DNA of 64,000 bases. Origin: Rhizobium sp. 2MFCol3.1. GTDB taxonomy: Bacteria; Pseudomonadota; Alphaproteobacteria; Rhizobiales; Rhizobiaceae. Below, in pieces: positions 33,897 to 43,591 of the stretch. The notes below the pieces were generated by a model, which saw only the letters and a list, made by a program, of their open reading frames with translations, ran no database searches and was not told the DNA's origin. Position numbers and translations under genes: made by a program. The stretch covers positions 434,001 through 498,000 of the forward strand of contig NZ_KB898355.1 in the NCBI RefSeq assembly GCF_000377565.1, given 5' to 3'. Numbering within the stretch: position 1 is the stretch's first letter; every line of letters begins with the position of its first letter.

Positions 33897-34625
33897 TCAA
33901 ACCTTGCCCTGGTCGCGCGACGTGTCGGTGATCTCGTCCGGTTCGCGCAGCCGGTAGCCAACGCCGGTCTCGGTCGTAATGTAGAAGGGCTGGTCGGGAA
34001 TGCGCTCGATCTTCTGGCGCAACTGCCTGACATAGACGCGCAGATACTGTACGTCGGCCGCCGGTCCCCATATGTGCCGGAGCACGAACTGGTGTGTGAG
34101 GACCTTGCCCGCATGCTGCGCCAGAACCCGCAGGATCTCATATTCCTTGGGTGACAGCTTCACCTCGTTGCCATCCACTTTCACGATCCGCTTGACGAGA
34201 TCGATCGACAGGCCGCCGGTCTGGAAAAGCCCGCGCTCGCCCTGTTGCTGCAGCCGATGGCGCAGCGCCACGCGGATGCGTGCGCCGAGCTCATTCATGC
34301 CGAACGGCTTGGTGATGTAGTCGTCAGCACCTGTTTCGAGCGCCCGGACGATGCCCGTCTCGTCGGTCCGGCTGGAGAGAATAACCACGGGCGTGACAAT
34401 CCCGGCCTGGCGCCATTCCTGCAGCAGGTCGTAGCCATGTTGGTCGGGCAGGCCGAGATCGAGGATGATCAGGTCGGGCATCTGATGGCGCGTATACTCT
34501 TTGGCCGAGTAGGCATCGGCTGCTTCGGCGACCGAGTATCCCTGCGCCGTCAAGCCCACCCGCAGAAGCTTACGGATCGGCGGCTCGTCGTCGACGACAA
34601 GAATTGTAATGGCCATGCCTGTCAT
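33897..34625 (-). CDS. kdpE: Kdp response regulator
   Basis: A 242-residue OmpR-type response regulator. The receiver domain starts [15 protein letters not shown], with the phosphoacceptor Asp56 in ILDLGLPD and the conserved Lys in [10 protein letters not shown]. The C-terminal winged helix has [20 protein letters not shown] and ends in a wing and recognition helix, [14 protein letters not shown]. It is the partner of KdpD and activates the kdp operon in low potassium. Its start overlaps the kdpD stop by four bases (ATGA). The first in-frame Met (34625) is used. Confidence 0.93.
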   Translation of the reverse strand: MTGMAITILVVDDEPPIRKLLRVGLTAQGYSVAEAADAYSAKEYTRHQMPDLIILDLGLPDQHGYDLLQEWRQAGIVTPVVILSSRTDETGIVRALETGADDYITKPFGMNELGARIRVALRHRLQQQGERGLFQTGGLSIDLVKRIVKVDGNEVKLSPKEYEILRVLAQHAGKVLTHQFVLRHIWGPAADVQYLRVYVRQLRQKIERIPDQPFYITTETGVGYRLREPDEITDTSRDQGKV

Positions 34626-37333
34626 TTGAGATCATCCAGTTTGGGAATGTCGTTTGCGATCGGCAGCTGCACGGTGAAGCGCGCGCCGCGTCGATCGCTG
34701 CGGTTTTCGGCGGAGATCGTCCCGCCCATGGCTTCGACGAAGCCGCGGCAGATCGATAGGCCGAGACCCGTTCCCGCCCGCACCTGGTCGCCCTTGCGCA
34801 CGCGATAGAAGCTGTCGAATATGCGCTCGAGATCGGCTGGCGGAATGCCCTGGCCGTCGTCGGAGACCTGAACGAACACGTTATAGGCGTTTGCCCAGCC
34901 GGTGATCGTGATCGTCGAATTCTCGGGCGAGTATTTCGCTGCATTGTCGAGCAGATTGAACAGCACCTGTTCAAGCAGGACGGCATCCACCCGCACCATC
35001 GGCAGGTCGGACGCGACCGTCATTTCCGTCTTGTGGTGCGCGAGGATTTTTGCCCCACGCCGAAGCGCGCCGCCGGCGATGTCGCCGACGAAGTGCGGCG
35101 TCGCGTTCGGCTCCATGGCGCCGGATTCCAGCCGCGTCATGTCGAGCAGGTTGGCGATGAAGCGATGCAGGCGTTCAGACTCGTCGACGACGGTTGCGAG
35201 AAGATCGAGCCGGTCGTCCGGGGTCATCGAATCGAGGTAGTCGCGTAAAGTACCCGCCGCACCCAGTATCGCGGCGAGCGGTGTCTTCAAATCATGTGAG
35301 ATGGAGGTCAGCAGGGCCGAGCGCAGCCGGTCCGCTTCCGCCGCGAGTTTCGCCCGGTCCACATCGGCAACCAGCTGGATGCGCTCGATCGCCAGCGCTG
35401 CCTGGTCGGCCAGCGCATCGAGCAGGCGTTGCTGCTCTGGCGTCAGCAGCGGTCCGTCCCGGCGGTCGCTGTCTAGGCCGATCACGCCGACGGCAGCGCG
35501 GCCGGTGCGCAGTGGAACATAGAGGCGCTTGGCGCCCGGCAGGGTATCGGCGCCACGCCCCGCGGCGTGATTGTGCTCCCAGGCCCACCGGGCGGCAGCG
35601 ATATCGGCATCGTCAAGCGTGTCATCCGGCGGATAGCCCGCCTTGACAGCGATCGTGCCCTGCTCGGGCAAGAGCAGGACCGCGCGCACCTTGAGCATCG
35701 AGGCAAGCTGAAACGCCGTTGCCCACAGGACGTCGTCGAGCGTGCCGGTGCCGGCGAGCTTCTTCGAAAACAGGTAGAGATCCTCGGTGGTGCGGGCACG
35801 GCGCCTCGCCGCAGCGGCCTGGCGCTGCACGGTCGCCGTGAGATTGCTGGCGATGATCGCCACGCCGAGGAAGAAAAACAGCGCGAGCACGCTTTCCGGA
35901 TCGCTGATCGTCAGTGTGTATCGCGGCGGCAGGAAGAAGAAGTTGAAGGCGAGCGCGCCGAGCAGCGATGAGTAGAGCGCGGGGCGCAGGCCATGCAGGA
36001 CCGCCGATGTCAGGACCGACATCAGGAACACCAGGGCGAGATTCCTGACATCGAGAACCTGATCAAGGACGACCCCGACGAGAAGCGCCACCGCAACGTA
36101 AACGGTCGCCAGAGCATAGGCCCTGAGATCCAGCGAGCGGGCGGGCGGGGCGCTACGAACGCCTGACGGCGCGGTTTTGCTGTCGCGCTCGCTGCCCGAG
36201 ATGACGTGGACGCTGATCTCGCCGGCCTGGCGAATCAGCGTGTCCGCCTCGGCTCGCTCCCACCATTTCCACCACGAGGTTTTTCCGGGCGCGCCGACGA
36301 CGATGTGGGTGACGTTATTGGCCGCCGCGTAGCGAAGCAGCTCCTCGGAGCATTCGCGGCCGGGCAGCGTGACGGCCTCACCACCGAGTTGCTCGGCCAA
36401 ACGCAACGTCGCGGCGACGCTGTCGGCCTGCGCCTCGGTCAGCCTAACGGCATGGTTCGTCTCGACATAGACGGCCGCCCAGGGGGAGCGCAGGCGCGAC
36501 GCCATGCGCGAGGCGTATCGGACCAGAGCGGTCGAACGCGGCTGATGGTCGATGGACACCAGCACGCGATCGCTTGCCGCCCAGGGGCCGGAGATTGCAT
36601 TCGCCTGCATATGGGTGAGCAGCTGGTCGTCGACGCGCTGCGCGGTCTTGCGCAGCGCCAGTTCGCGCAGCGCCGTCAGATTGCCGGGCGTAAAATAATT
36701 GGTCAGCGCGCGTGCCGCCGTGCCGGGCATGTAGACCTTGCCGTCATGCAGGCGCTTGATGAGATCGTCAGGCGTCAGGTCGATGATCTCGATGTCGTCA
36801 GCAAGGTCGATGACGGAATCCGGAACCGTCTCGCGCACGCGCACGCGGGTGATCTGCGAGACGACGTCGTTCAGGCTTTCGACGTGCTGAATGTTCAAGG
36901 TCGAGTAGACATCGATACCACGGTCGAGCAGTTCCTTGACGTCGAGGTATCGCTTCGGATGCCGGCTACCCTCCGCGTTGGTATGGGCAAGTTCGTCGAC
37001 CAGCACCAAATCCGGCTTCCGCGCCAGGATGGCGTCGATATCCATCTCATCGAGTGACCGGCCCTTGTAGTCGATCACGACACGCGGAATGATCTCGTAT
37101 CCGGCCAGGAGCGCCTGCGTCTCCTTGCGCCCATGCGTCTCCACCACGCCGATGACGACATCGACGCCATCGGCGATCTTCGCATGTCCTGAGACCAGCA
37201 TCTCATAGGTCTTGCCGACCCCGGGTGCTGCGCCCAGGAATATCTTCAGGCGACCGCGCGTCTCTGAGCGAACCCTCTCGAGCAAGGCGTCGGGAGAAGG
37301 TCTGATCGTCGGGTCGCGGTCGCCGATGGACAT
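34622..37333 (-). CDS. kdpD: Kdp sensor histidine kinase
   Basis: A 903-residue sensor kinase. The N-terminal KdpD domain has Walker [10 protein letters not shown] (residues 34-42) and VDELAHTN; then comes a universal-stress-protein-like domain (around residue 250-370), four membrane helices between about 405 and 500, a GAF-like region and the histidine kinase core. The kinase shows [13 protein letters not shown] with the phosphorylated His, then the ATP lid GAGLGLSIC. It senses low potassium and turgor. It follows kdpC after 46 bases. Length and domain order match the E. coli protein of about 890 residues. Confidence 0.95.
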   Translation of the reverse strand: MSIGDRDPTIRPSPDALLERVRSETRGRLKIFLGAAPGVGKTYEMLVSGHAKIADGVDVVIGVVETHGRKETQALLAGYEIIPRVVIDYKGRSLDEMDIDAILARKPDLVLVDELAHTNAEGSRHPKRYLDVKELLDRGIDVYSTLNIQHVESLNDVVSQITRVRVRETVPDSVIDLADDIEIIDLTPDDLIKRLHDGKVYMPGTAARALTNYFTPGNLTALRELALRKTAQRVDDQLLTHMQANAISGPWAASDRVLVSIDHQPRSTALVRYASRMASRLRSPWAAVYVETNHAVRLTEAQADSVAATLRLAEQLGGEAVTLPGRECSEELLRYAAANNVTHIVVGAPGKTSWWKWWERAEADTLIRQAGEISVHVISGSERDSKTAPSGVRSAPPARSLDLRAYALATVYVAVALLVGVVLDQVLDVRNLALVFLMSVLTSAVLHGLRPALYSSLLGALAFNFFFLPPRYTLTISDPESVLALFFFLGVAIIASNLTATVQRQAAAARRRARTTEDLYLFSKKLAGTGTLDDVLWATAFQLASMLKVRAVLLLPEQGTIAVKAGYPPDDTLDDADIAAARWAWEHNHAAGRGADTLPGAKRLYVPLRTGRAAVGVIGLDSDRRDGPLLTPEQQRLLDALADQAALAIERIQLVADVDRAKLAAEADRLRSALLTSISHDLKTPLAAILGAAGTLRDYLDSMTPDDRLDLLATVVDESERLHRFIANLLDMTRLESGAMEPNATPHFVGDIAGGALRRGAKILAHHKTEMTVASDLPMVRVDAVLLEQVLFNLLDNAAKYSPENSTITITGWANAYNVFVQVSDDGQGIPPADLERIFDSFYRVRKGDQVRAGTGLGLSICRGFVEAMGGTISAENRSDRRGARFTVQLPIANDIPKLDDLK

Positions 37334-37379
37334 GCTCTTTTCTTTCGCAGGCTGTTCGACTGGACGTGGCGCTGGCCAC

Positions 37380-37949
37380 CTACTGTGTCGAGGTTGCGTC
37401 CAGGGTCATATTGAGCGCCAGCACATTGACCACCGGCTCCCCAAGCAGCCCAAGTTCCCGACCTTCGACGGCGGCATCGACGAGACCCTTGACCTTCGTC
37501 TCATCGAGATTGCGGGCCTTGGCGACACGCGCGACCTGGAAATAGGCTGCTTCCGGCGAGATGTGCGGATCAAGGCCACTGCCGGATGCCGTGACGAGGT
37601 CGACTGGCACGTCGGCGTTGGGATTGGTCGCCTTGGCGGCCTCGTAGTCGGCTTTGACGCGATCGATCAGCTTCTGGCTTGTCGGGCCGAGGTTGGAGCC
37701 GCTGGAGGCGGCCGCGTTGTAGCCGTCGCCGGCGGCTGATGGACGCCCGTGGAAATACTTGTCGCTGGTAAAGGCCTGGCCGATCAGGGCCGATCCGACG
37801 ACCGTACCGTTGCTCTCGATCAGGCTGCCATTGGCCTGTTTCGGGAAAAGCGCCTGAGCCGCGCCGGTCATGGCAAGGGGATAGACGAGGCCGGTGATTG
37901 CGGTGGTTGCAACGATCATCACGATGGCTGGGCGAAGCTGGTTCAACAT
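37380..37949 (-). CDS. kdpC: Potassium-transporting ATPase C subunit
   Basis: A 189-residue KdpC, the single-span accessory subunit that assists KdpB in ATP use. The start is the ATG at 37949 ([13 protein letters not shown]) with CAGGAG nine bases upstream; a longer frame to 38036 overlaps kdpB's end and is not needed. After the N-terminal helix come the conserved [19 protein letters not shown] and [24 protein letters not shown]. The last part has [20 protein letters not shown], as in other KdpC proteins. It lies 64 bases after kdpB. Confidence 0.93.
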   Translation of the reverse strand: MLNQLRPAIVMIVATTAITGLVYPLAMTGAAQALFPKQANGSLIESNGTVVGSALIGQAFTSDKYFHGRPSAAGDGYNAAASSGSNLGPTSQKLIDRVKADYEAAKATNPNADVPVDLVTASGSGLDPHISPEAAYFQVARVAKARNLDETKVKGLVDAAVEGRELGLLGEPVVNVLALNMTLDATSTQ

Positions 37950-38013
37950 GGTCGTGAACTCCTGGAATTCGAATGAGCGGGTTGGGCCGGGCGCCTGGCG
38001 TCCGGCCGTGGAA

Positions 38014-40101
38014 TTATGCGAGGCCGAGCGAGGCAACGATCATGTCGATCGCCTTGATGCCGATGAACGGTACGATGATGCCGCCGACGCCGTAGATCAA
38101 AAGGTTGCGTGACAGCAGCGCGCCGGCGCCGATCGGCCGGTAGCGCACGCCCTTCAGAGACAGCGGGATCAGGGCAATGATGATCAGCGCATTGAAGATG
38201 ATCGCCGACAGGATAGCGCTTTGCGGCGTCGACAGGCCCATGATGTTCAGGACGCCAAGCTGCGGATAGAACGTCAGGAACATGGCCGGGATGATCGCGA
38301 AATACTTCGCGATATCGTTGGCGATCGAGAAGGTGGTGAGCGCGCCGCGCGTCATCAGGAGCTGCTTGCCGATCTCCACGATCTCGATCAGCTTCGTCGG
38401 GTCGCTGTCGAGATCGACCATGTTGCCGGCTTCGCGGGCTGCGACAGTACCGGTATTCATGGCGACGCCGACATCGGCCTGAGCGAGCGCTGGGGCATCG
38501 TTGGTGCCGTCGCCGCACATGGCGACAAGCTTGCCCTTGGCCTGCTCCTCGCGCATCAGCGCCAGCTTCATCTCCGGCGTTGCCTGCGCCAGGAAGTCGT
38601 CGACGCCGGCTTCGGCTGCGATGGCCGCGGCGGTCAGCGGATTGTCGCCGGTGATCATCACGGTGCGGATACCCATGCGCCGCAGTTCGGCAAACCGCTC
38701 GCGAATGCCGCCTTTGACGATGTCCTTCAGCTGCACCACGCCGAGCAGCTTCCCGTCGCGGGCGACCGCAAGCGGGGTGCCGCCGCTCTTGGCCACTTCG
38801 TCGGCGATCGACTGTAGCTCGCGCGCGGTATCGTTGTTCACGTGCAGAGCAACGGCGGCATTGCCGGTGGCAATCGCGGGAGAGCCATTCACATAGGCCA
38901 GCATCGAATCGACGGCGCCCTTGCGGATCGACGATCCTTCGATATCCACGCCGCTCATGCGGGTCTGCGCGGTGAACGGCACGAAGTTCGCCTTGAGATT
39001 GCTCATGTCGCGGCCACGGATTGCGTATTTTTCCTTGGCAAGGACCACGATCGACCGGCCTTCCGGGGTTTCGTCGGCGAGCGAGGCCAGCTGTGCGGCA
39101 TCGGCAAGTTCCTGCTCGCTGACGCCACGCACGGGATGGAACGCGGTCGCCTGGCGGTTGCCGAGGGTGATCGTGCCCGTCTTGTCGAGCAGCAGCGTAT
39201 CGATATCACCGGCGGCTTCCACCGCGCGGCCAGACATGGCGAGCACGTTGAAGCGGACCAGGCGGTCCATGCCGGCAATGCCGATCGCCGAGAGAAGTGC
39301 GCCGATGGTGGTCGGAATGAGCGTCACGAACAAGGCGACGAGCACGATGATCGGGATCGAGCCGCCGGCATAGGCCGCAAAGCTCGGAATGGTCGCGGTG
39401 GCCAGCACGAAGATCAGCGTCATGCCCGCAAGCAGAATGTTGAGCGCAATCTCGTTAGGCGTCTTCTGCCGTTCCGCACCTTCCACCAGCGCAATCATCC
39501 GATCGATGAAGGTCGAGCCGGCCGCCGCCGTGATGCGCACGCGAATTTCGTCGGAGAGCACCTGCGTACCGCCGGTGACGGCCGAGCGATCGCCGCCGGA
39601 TTCGCGGATGACGGGCGCGGATTCGCCGGTGATGGCGGCCTCGTTGACGGAAGCAACGCCCTCGATCACTTCACCATCGGACGGGATGATGTCGCCGGCT
39701 TCGACCAGCACGATATCGCCGACCTTCAGGCTGGTGCCCGGCACCATCTTGTAGCTGGTCCTGTTCTCGCCGGTCAAAAGCTTGGCCTGGGTTTCGGTAC
39801 GCGATTTGCGCAGCGATTCCGCCTGCGCCTTGCCGCGCCCTTCCGCGACGGCCTCGGCGAAGTTGGCGAAGAGCACGGTGAACCAGAGCCACAGGTTGAC
39901 CTGGAAGGAGAAACCGAGATCGCCACCGCCCGAGACCAGATCGCGAAGGAAGAGCACTGTTGTCAGAACGGAAACCGTGGCGACGACGAACATCACGGGG
40001 TTGCGGGCAAGCGTGCGTGGGTCCAGCTTTTTGAAGGCAGCACCCACGGCGGGAATGAGAATGCGAGCATCCAGGATGCTCGCGGATTTTGCCTGGCTCA
40101 T
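38014..40101 (-). CDS. kdpB: Potassium-transporting P-type ATPase B subunit
   Basis: A 695-residue P-type ATPase that hydrolyses ATP to drive K+ import. The phosphorylated residue is Asp306 in DKTGT, the actuator motif is TGES at 158-161, and the hinge [18 protein letters not shown] is near residue 525. Seven hydrophobic segments are arranged as expected. The start at 40101 has GGAG eight bases upstream. The gap back to the kdpA stop, 209 bases, is unusually long for a kdp operon and encloses a small ORF. Confidence 0.95.
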   Translation of the reverse strand: MSQAKSASILDARILIPAVGAAFKKLDPRTLARNPVMFVVATVSVLTTVLFLRDLVSGGGDLGFSFQVNLWLWFTVLFANFAEAVAEGRGKAQAESLRKSRTETQAKLLTGENRTSYKMVPGTSLKVGDIVLVEAGDIIPSDGEVIEGVASVNEAAITGESAPVIRESGGDRSAVTGGTQVLSDEIRVRITAAAGSTFIDRMIALVEGAERQKTPNEIALNILLAGMTLIFVLATATIPSFAAYAGGSIPIIVLVALFVTLIPTTIGALLSAIGIAGMDRLVRFNVLAMSGRAVEAAGDIDTLLLDKTGTITLGNRQATAFHPVRGVSEQELADAAQLASLADETPEGRSIVVLAKEKYAIRGRDMSNLKANFVPFTAQTRMSGVDIEGSSIRKGAVDSMLAYVNGSPAIATGNAAVALHVNNDTARELQSIADEVAKSGGTPLAVARDGKLLGVVQLKDIVKGGIRERFAELRRMGIRTVMITGDNPLTAAAIAAEAGVDDFLAQATPEMKLALMREEQAKGKLVAMCGDGTNDAPALAQADVGVAMNTGTVAAREAGNMVDLDSDPTKLIEIVEIGKQLLMTRGALTTFSIANDIAKYFAIIPAMFLTFYPQLGVLNIMGLSTPQSAILSAIIFNALIIIALIPLSLKGVRYRPIGAGALLSRNLLIYGVGGIIVPFIGIKAIDMIVASLGLA

Positions 40102-40149
40102 AAGAGACTCCAGCTTTCGAAAGAGAACGAGGCGACCGGACCTGCCCGA

Positions 40150-40305
40150 TCAGCCAATTAGAATTTTGAAGGCACAGGCCAGCACGAGGAGGATGGCCAT
40201 CATGACGATGATGATGTCGGTGCCTCTTGCCTGCGGCTGCCGCTCACGCCCCGATCTCCTGGGGCGTGACGTGTGTTTTCGTCTGATGTGACGGAGGATC
40301 ATCAT
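40150..40305 (-). CDS. Small membrane protein ORF between kdpA and kdpB
   Basis: A 51-codon ORF read codon by codon from 40305 to a TGA at 40150-40152, starting with two ATGs six bases after the kdpA stop. The first half is very basic (Arg/Lys cluster between residues 5 and 27), and the second half forms one hydrophobic helix, DIIIVMMAILLVLACAF, before the end. A GGTGGG lies just before the first ATG, with spacing suited to the second. A hairpin (40244-40252 with 40261-40269) lies inside it. I know no family for it. Its place in the kdp transcript suggests a small Kdp partner, but this is inference. Confidence 0.5.
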   Translation of the reverse strand: MMILRHIRRKHTSRPRRSGRERQPQARGTDIIIVMMAILLVLACAFKILIG

Positions 40306-40310
40306 CCCAC

Positions 40311-42014
40311 CTAGAAGGTTTGCCCTGTCATCATGGACAGGTGTTCGACGACGGGGCCGAGCGCCAGTGCCGGGAGGAAGGTCAGGCCACCGACGATGAC
40401 GATGGTGCCGACCAGCATGCCGACGAAGAGAGGGCCGTCTGTCGGAAACGTTCCTGCCGATGCCGGCACGGTCTTCTTTCGGATCAGTGATCCGGCAATG
40501 GCAAGTGCCGGGATGATAACCAGGAAGCGTCCCATCAGCATGCCGAGGCCGAGTGTGATGTTGTACCAGGGCGTGTTGCCGGTGAGGCCGCCGAAGGCAG
40601 AGCCGTTATTGGCGGCGGCCGACGTGTAGGCGTAGAGGATCTCGGAGAAGCCGTGCGGTCCCGCTGTTCCCACCGATGCGACGGCGGAGGGAAGCACGCT
40701 TGCGATTGCGGTGAACACCAGCATGGCAAGCGGCAGGCACAGGATGGCGAGCACGGCCATCTTCATCTCTTTCGCCTCGATCTTCTTGCCGAGATATTCC
40801 GGCGTACGGCCGACCATGAGACCCGCCACGAAGACGGCGACGATGATGAAGAGAACGATGCCATAGAAGCCCGCGCCGACGCCGCCGACAATCACTTCGC
40901 CGAGCTGCATGTTGATGAGGGGTATGAGACCGCCAATCGCCGTGAAACTGCCATGCATGGCATTGACCGCGCCGCAGGATGCCGCCGTGGTGATGACAGC
41001 GAAGAGCGATGACATCACGATGCCGAAGCGCACTTCCTTGCCTTCCATGTTGCCGCCGCCAAGCCCGAAGGCATGCATCAGCGGATTGCCGGCGGCTTCC
41101 GCCCAGTAAGTCACGCCGACGCCGATGATAAAGAGCAGGCCCATGGCGGCGAGGATCGCCCAGCCCTGACGCTGGTTGCCGACCATGCGTCCGAAGACGT
41201 TGGTGAAGGCCGCGCCGATCACGAAAATCGACAGCATCTGCAGCATGTTCGAGTAGTTGTCCGGGTTTTCGAACGGGTGCGCGGAGTTGGCGTTGAAGAA
41301 GCCGCCACCGTTGGTGCCCAGCATCTTGATGGCGAGCTGCGAAGCGACAGGGCCAACGGCGATCGTCTGCTGCGCGCCCTCGAGCGTCGTTGCGTTGATA
41401 TAGGGACCAAGCGTCTGCGGGACACCGAGATAGACGTATACCAATGTGAGAATGATGCAGAAGGGCAGCAGCACATAGAGCGTGGCGCGGATCATATCGA
41501 CCCAGAAATTGCCGATCGCCTTGCCAGACGCGCGTGCGAATGCGCGGATCAAGGCGACCGCGATCGCCATGCCGGTCGCCGCCGAGACGAAGTTCTGGAC
41601 CGTCAGGCCCATCATCTGCGTGAGATACGACATGGTGCTTTCGCCGCCGTAGTTCTGCCAATTGGTATTGGCGACGAAGCTGGTGGCGGTGTTGAAGGAG
41701 AGCTCCGGTCCGACCGCTGCCATGCCTGCCGGATTATAGGGAAGCACGCCCTGGAAACGCAGCAGCAGATAGAGCACCAGCACGCCGAGCAGATTGAACA
41801 TCAGCATGGAGAACGCATAGGACGTCCAATGCTGCTCCTCGCGGTCGCTGGTGCCGGCAATGCGGTAAAGTCCCCGTTCAATCGGAACGAGGACGGGGGA
41901 GAGCAGGGTGCGCTCGCCGCCAAACACGCGGGTCATATAGCCACCCAGCGGTTTGACGAGCGCAATAAGGATCCCGCAAAACAGCAGGATCTGTAACCAT
42001 CCAATGAGGGTCAT
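40311..42014 (-). CDS. kdpA: Potassium-transporting ATPase A subunit
   Basis: A 567-residue K+ channel-like subunit with about ten helices. The four pore loops are visible: [38 protein letters not shown], the [16 protein letters not shown] region, and the last around [17 protein letters not shown]. These carry the selectivity-filter glycines. It starts at the ATG at 42014, about 30 bases after the kdpF stop, and ends TAG at 40311-40313. Length agrees with the family. It forms the KdpFABC pump with the genes on both sides. Confidence 0.95.
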   Translation of the reverse strand: MTLIGWLQILLFCGILIALVKPLGGYMTRVFGGERTLLSPVLVPIERGLYRIAGTSDREEQHWTSYAFSMLMFNLLGVLVLYLLLRFQGVLPYNPAGMAAVGPELSFNTATSFVANTNWQNYGGESTMSYLTQMMGLTVQNFVSAATGMAIAVALIRAFARASGKAIGNFWVDMIRATLYVLLPFCIILTLVYVYLGVPQTLGPYINATTLEGAQQTIAVGPVASQLAIKMLGTNGGGFFNANSAHPFENPDNYSNMLQMLSIFVIGAAFTNVFGRMVGNQRQGWAILAAMGLLFIIGVGVTYWAEAAGNPLMHAFGLGGGNMEGKEVRFGIVMSSLFAVITTAASCGAVNAMHGSFTAIGGLIPLINMQLGEVIVGGVGAGFYGIVLFIIVAVFVAGLMVGRTPEYLGKKIEAKEMKMAVLAILCLPLAMLVFTAIASVLPSAVASVGTAGPHGFSEILYAYTSAAANNGSAFGGLTGNTPWYNITLGLGMLMGRFLVIIPALAIAGSLIRKKTVPASAGTFPTDGPLFVGMLVGTIVIVGGLTFLPALALGPVVEHLSMMTGQTF

Positions 42015-42045
42015 GAGACGAAACTTTCAATACGAGCGGCGACGA

Positions 42046-42135
42046 TCAGAAGCGCTCGGGGCGAATGAGGGCGTAGGTGAGGTAGACGGCGAGGAACACC
42101 GTCACCGCACCGCTGAGCACGTAGTCAAAAATCAT
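42046..42135 (-). CDS. kdpF: Potassium-transporting ATPase F subunit
   Basis: A 29-residue one-helix peptide, read from the ATG at 42135 to TGA at 42046-42048: MIFDYVLSGAVTVFLAVYLT then YALIRPERF. This matches the KdpF family closely (a single span, then Y-A-L-I-x-P-E-x-F at the C-terminus). KdpF stabilises the KdpABC complex. It is too short to be seen by most gene finders. It sits in the expected place, 31 bases before kdpA. Confidence 0.92.
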   Translation of the reverse strand: MIFDYVLSGAVTVFLAVYLTYALIRPERF

Positions 42136-42151
42136 GGCGTATGGCCTCGGT

Positions 42152-42235
42152 TCAGAGCGCGTCGCATGCCTTGACGTAGGCAAAGCAGAGCGCGAAAAAA
42201 ATAACGGCGGTGCCGATCAGAACGATGTCCATCAT
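42152..42235 (-). CDS. 27-residue membrane peptide ORF upstream of kdpF
   Basis: An ORF from the ATG at 42235 (a second ATG at 42232) to TGA at 42152-42154, encoding a one-helix peptide MMDIVLIGTAVIFFALCFAY then VKACDAL. GGAAGG lies eleven bases upstream. It ends 16 bases before the kdpF start. Peptides of similar form (hydrophobic, ending in A-C-D/E-x-L) occur before kdpF in many proteobacteria to my memory, usually as hypothetical proteins. It is likely translated, but its role is not known. Confidence 0.6.
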   Translation of the reverse strand: MMDIVLIGTAVIFFALCFAYVKACDAL

Positions 42236-42370
42236 CGGTCGCATTTCCTTCCAGATGTTTCGAAGCGGCGCGGCTATCGAGGTGCCTGCAGCCGGCGGAC
42301 GATGCTGGTCCGCATCGCTGTTATGCTGCCGATCCGCATAAAGGGTCGAGACGGACGCTCGGCGTCGCAA

Positions 42371-42387
42371 ATAAAAAAGCTATAAAG
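42371..42387 (-). promoter_or_regulatory. Candidate KdpE binding box
   Basis: On the minus strand CTTTATAGCTTTTTTAT (42371-42387) lies 136 bases before the first kdp ORF. It resembles the E. coli KdpE site TTTATACTTTTTTTA. The fit is by eye. Confidence 0.45.
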
Positions 42388-42476
42388 ATTTCGGGCCTCT
42401 ATCGGCCGCGAAGCGTTGGGCCGGATGGTTGAACAGTGCGTTCGCCCGGCGCCCATAGTTTGGGTCGTCATACCAC

Positions 42477-42506
42477 TTGCCGAATGCGCCGATGTTCGCC
42501 TATGGT
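42477..42506 (+). promoter_or_regulatory. Putative sigma-70 promoter of the FMN riboswitch transcript
   Basis: TTGCCG (42477-42482), an 18-base spacer and TATGGT (42501-42506) are directly followed by the riboswitch, so transcription would begin near 42513, where the aptamer starts. Confidence 0.5.
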
Positions 42507-42655
42507 CACATTGTTCTCAGGGCGGGGTGCAATTCCCCACCGGCGGTATCGAGGAAACTCGGAGCCCGCGAGCGCCTTCGCCCACAAGCGAAGGGTCAGC
42601 AGATCCGGTGAGATGCCGGAGCCGACGGTCATAGTCCGGATGAAAGAGAGCATGC
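42507..42655 (+). ncRNA. FMN riboswitch (RFN element)
   Basis: The consensus blocks of the FMN aptamer appear in order: TTCTCAGGGCGGGGTG, AATTCCCCACCGGCGGTA, AGCCCGCGAGCG, GGTCAGCAGATCCGGTGAGA, CCGGAGCCGACGGTCATAGT and CCGGATGAAAGAGAG. It controls the ribB gene that follows. After the aptamer, GTCGCA (42663-42668) and TGCGAC (42673-42678) form a small stem, and CCTTGAAAGG surrounds the start region, so translational control is possible. No clear intrinsic terminator is seen. Confidence 0.95.
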
Positions 42656-42759
42656 AGCGGACGTCGCATCCTTGCGACATGTCCCATGTTTGTTCGCCCA
42701 AGGGATGATTGTGGCCTCACGGCCATGCGCGCTGCGCAAGCAGCTAACCCTTGAAAGGC

Positions 42760-43392
42760 ATGACGTTGACTATTTCCAGGATTGAAGATGCGGTTGCCGC
42801 GATGTCGCGCGGCGAAATCGTCGTGGTCGTCGATGACCGTGATCGCGAAAACGAAGGCGACCTTGTGATCGCCTCCGAAGCGGTGACCCCTCAGGCGATC
42901 GCATTCATGATGAACCACGCCCGCGGATTGATCTGCGTGGCGATGGAAGGCGAGCGGCTCGACGCGCTTGAGATTCCGCTGATGGTTCCGCGCAACACCG
43001 AGATGCTGAAGACGGCGTTCACCGTCTCGGTCGACTACATCTCCGAGACGACCACCGGCATCTCGGCCGCCGATCGCGCGGCCACCGTTCGCGCCTTGGT
43101 TGGCGCAGCGGCTAAGCCGGACGATTTCGCGCGGCCTGGCCATATCTTCCCCCTTCGCGCGCATCCCGATGGCGTTCTATCGCGACCAGGGCATACGGAA
43201 GCAGCGGTCGATCTTGCCAAACTGGCCGGTCTGTCGGCCTCGGGCGTGATCTGCGAGGTCGCAAACGACGACGGCACGATGGCCCGTCTGCCGGAGCTTG
43301 AACGTTTCGCGGAGCACCACTGCCTGCACTTGATCACCATCGAGGACCTGATCGCCTACAGGCGGGGCCAACTGCCGGTAAAGGCGGCGTAA
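42760..43392 (+). CDS. ribB: 3,4-dihydroxy-2-butanone-4-phosphate synthase
   Basis: A 210-residue RibB, making the four-carbon precursor of riboflavin from ribulose-5-phosphate. Signature blocks are VVVDDRDRENEGDLVIASE (acidic loop with Mg ligands), MMNHARGLICVAM, TAFTVSVDY, HIFPLRAHPDGVLSRPGHTEA and AGLSASGVICEV. It is a stand-alone form without the GTP cyclohydrolase domain. I prefer the ATG at 42760 (MTLTISRIED); a TTG at 42751 is possible. It is the only gene after the FMN riboswitch, so it is probably switched off when flavin is abundant. Confidence 0.94.
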   Translation: MTLTISRIEDAVAAMSRGEIVVVVDDRDRENEGDLVIASEAVTPQAIAFMMNHARGLICVAMEGERLDALEIPLMVPRNTEMLKTAFTVSVDYISETTTGISAADRAATVRALVGAAAKPDDFARPGHIFPLRAHPDGVLSRPGHTEAAVDLAKLAGLSASGVICEVANDDGTMARLPELERFAEHHCLHLITIEDLIAYRRGQLPVKAA

Positions 43393-43549
43393 CGCCGCCG
43401 CGAACGCTTAGGCTACATCCGCAGATATTCCCGCCAACTCCTCTCTCTCGGCATGCGAGCGAGAGGAAAGCCGATCTCGGGATCGCTCAAAACGAAAACG
43501 CATTGGGAGCCACTGCCCCGATTGAATCTATCGAAAATTCTGATATGTA

Positions 43550-43577
43550 ACGTAGGTCTTCATTCTCTTACCTACGT
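43550..43577. promoter_or_regulatory. Inverted repeat upstream of the ArsR-type gene
   Basis: ACGTAGGT (43550-43557) and ACCTACGT (43570-43577) are exact inverted repeats with a 12-base spacer, just 14 bases before the ATG at 43592. An autoregulatory operator or leader stem is possible. Confidence 0.4.
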
Positions 43578-43591
43578 GCGATCGGAAACCC

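Noticed and set aside
33887-34141. N-terminal extension of the PtsN-like protein
   Set aside because: It overlaps kdpE in a different frame and is Arg/Ser/Pro-rich; the real EIIA domain begins right after 33886.
38842-40161. A 439-codon plus-strand frame opposite kdpB
   Set aside because: Shadow of kdpB; composition (His/Arg/Gly) and lack of motifs argue against coding.
43425-43475. Imperfect stem CCTCTCTCTCG / CGAGCGAGAGG after ribB
   Set aside because: It has a mismatch and no T-run, so I do not list it as a terminator.
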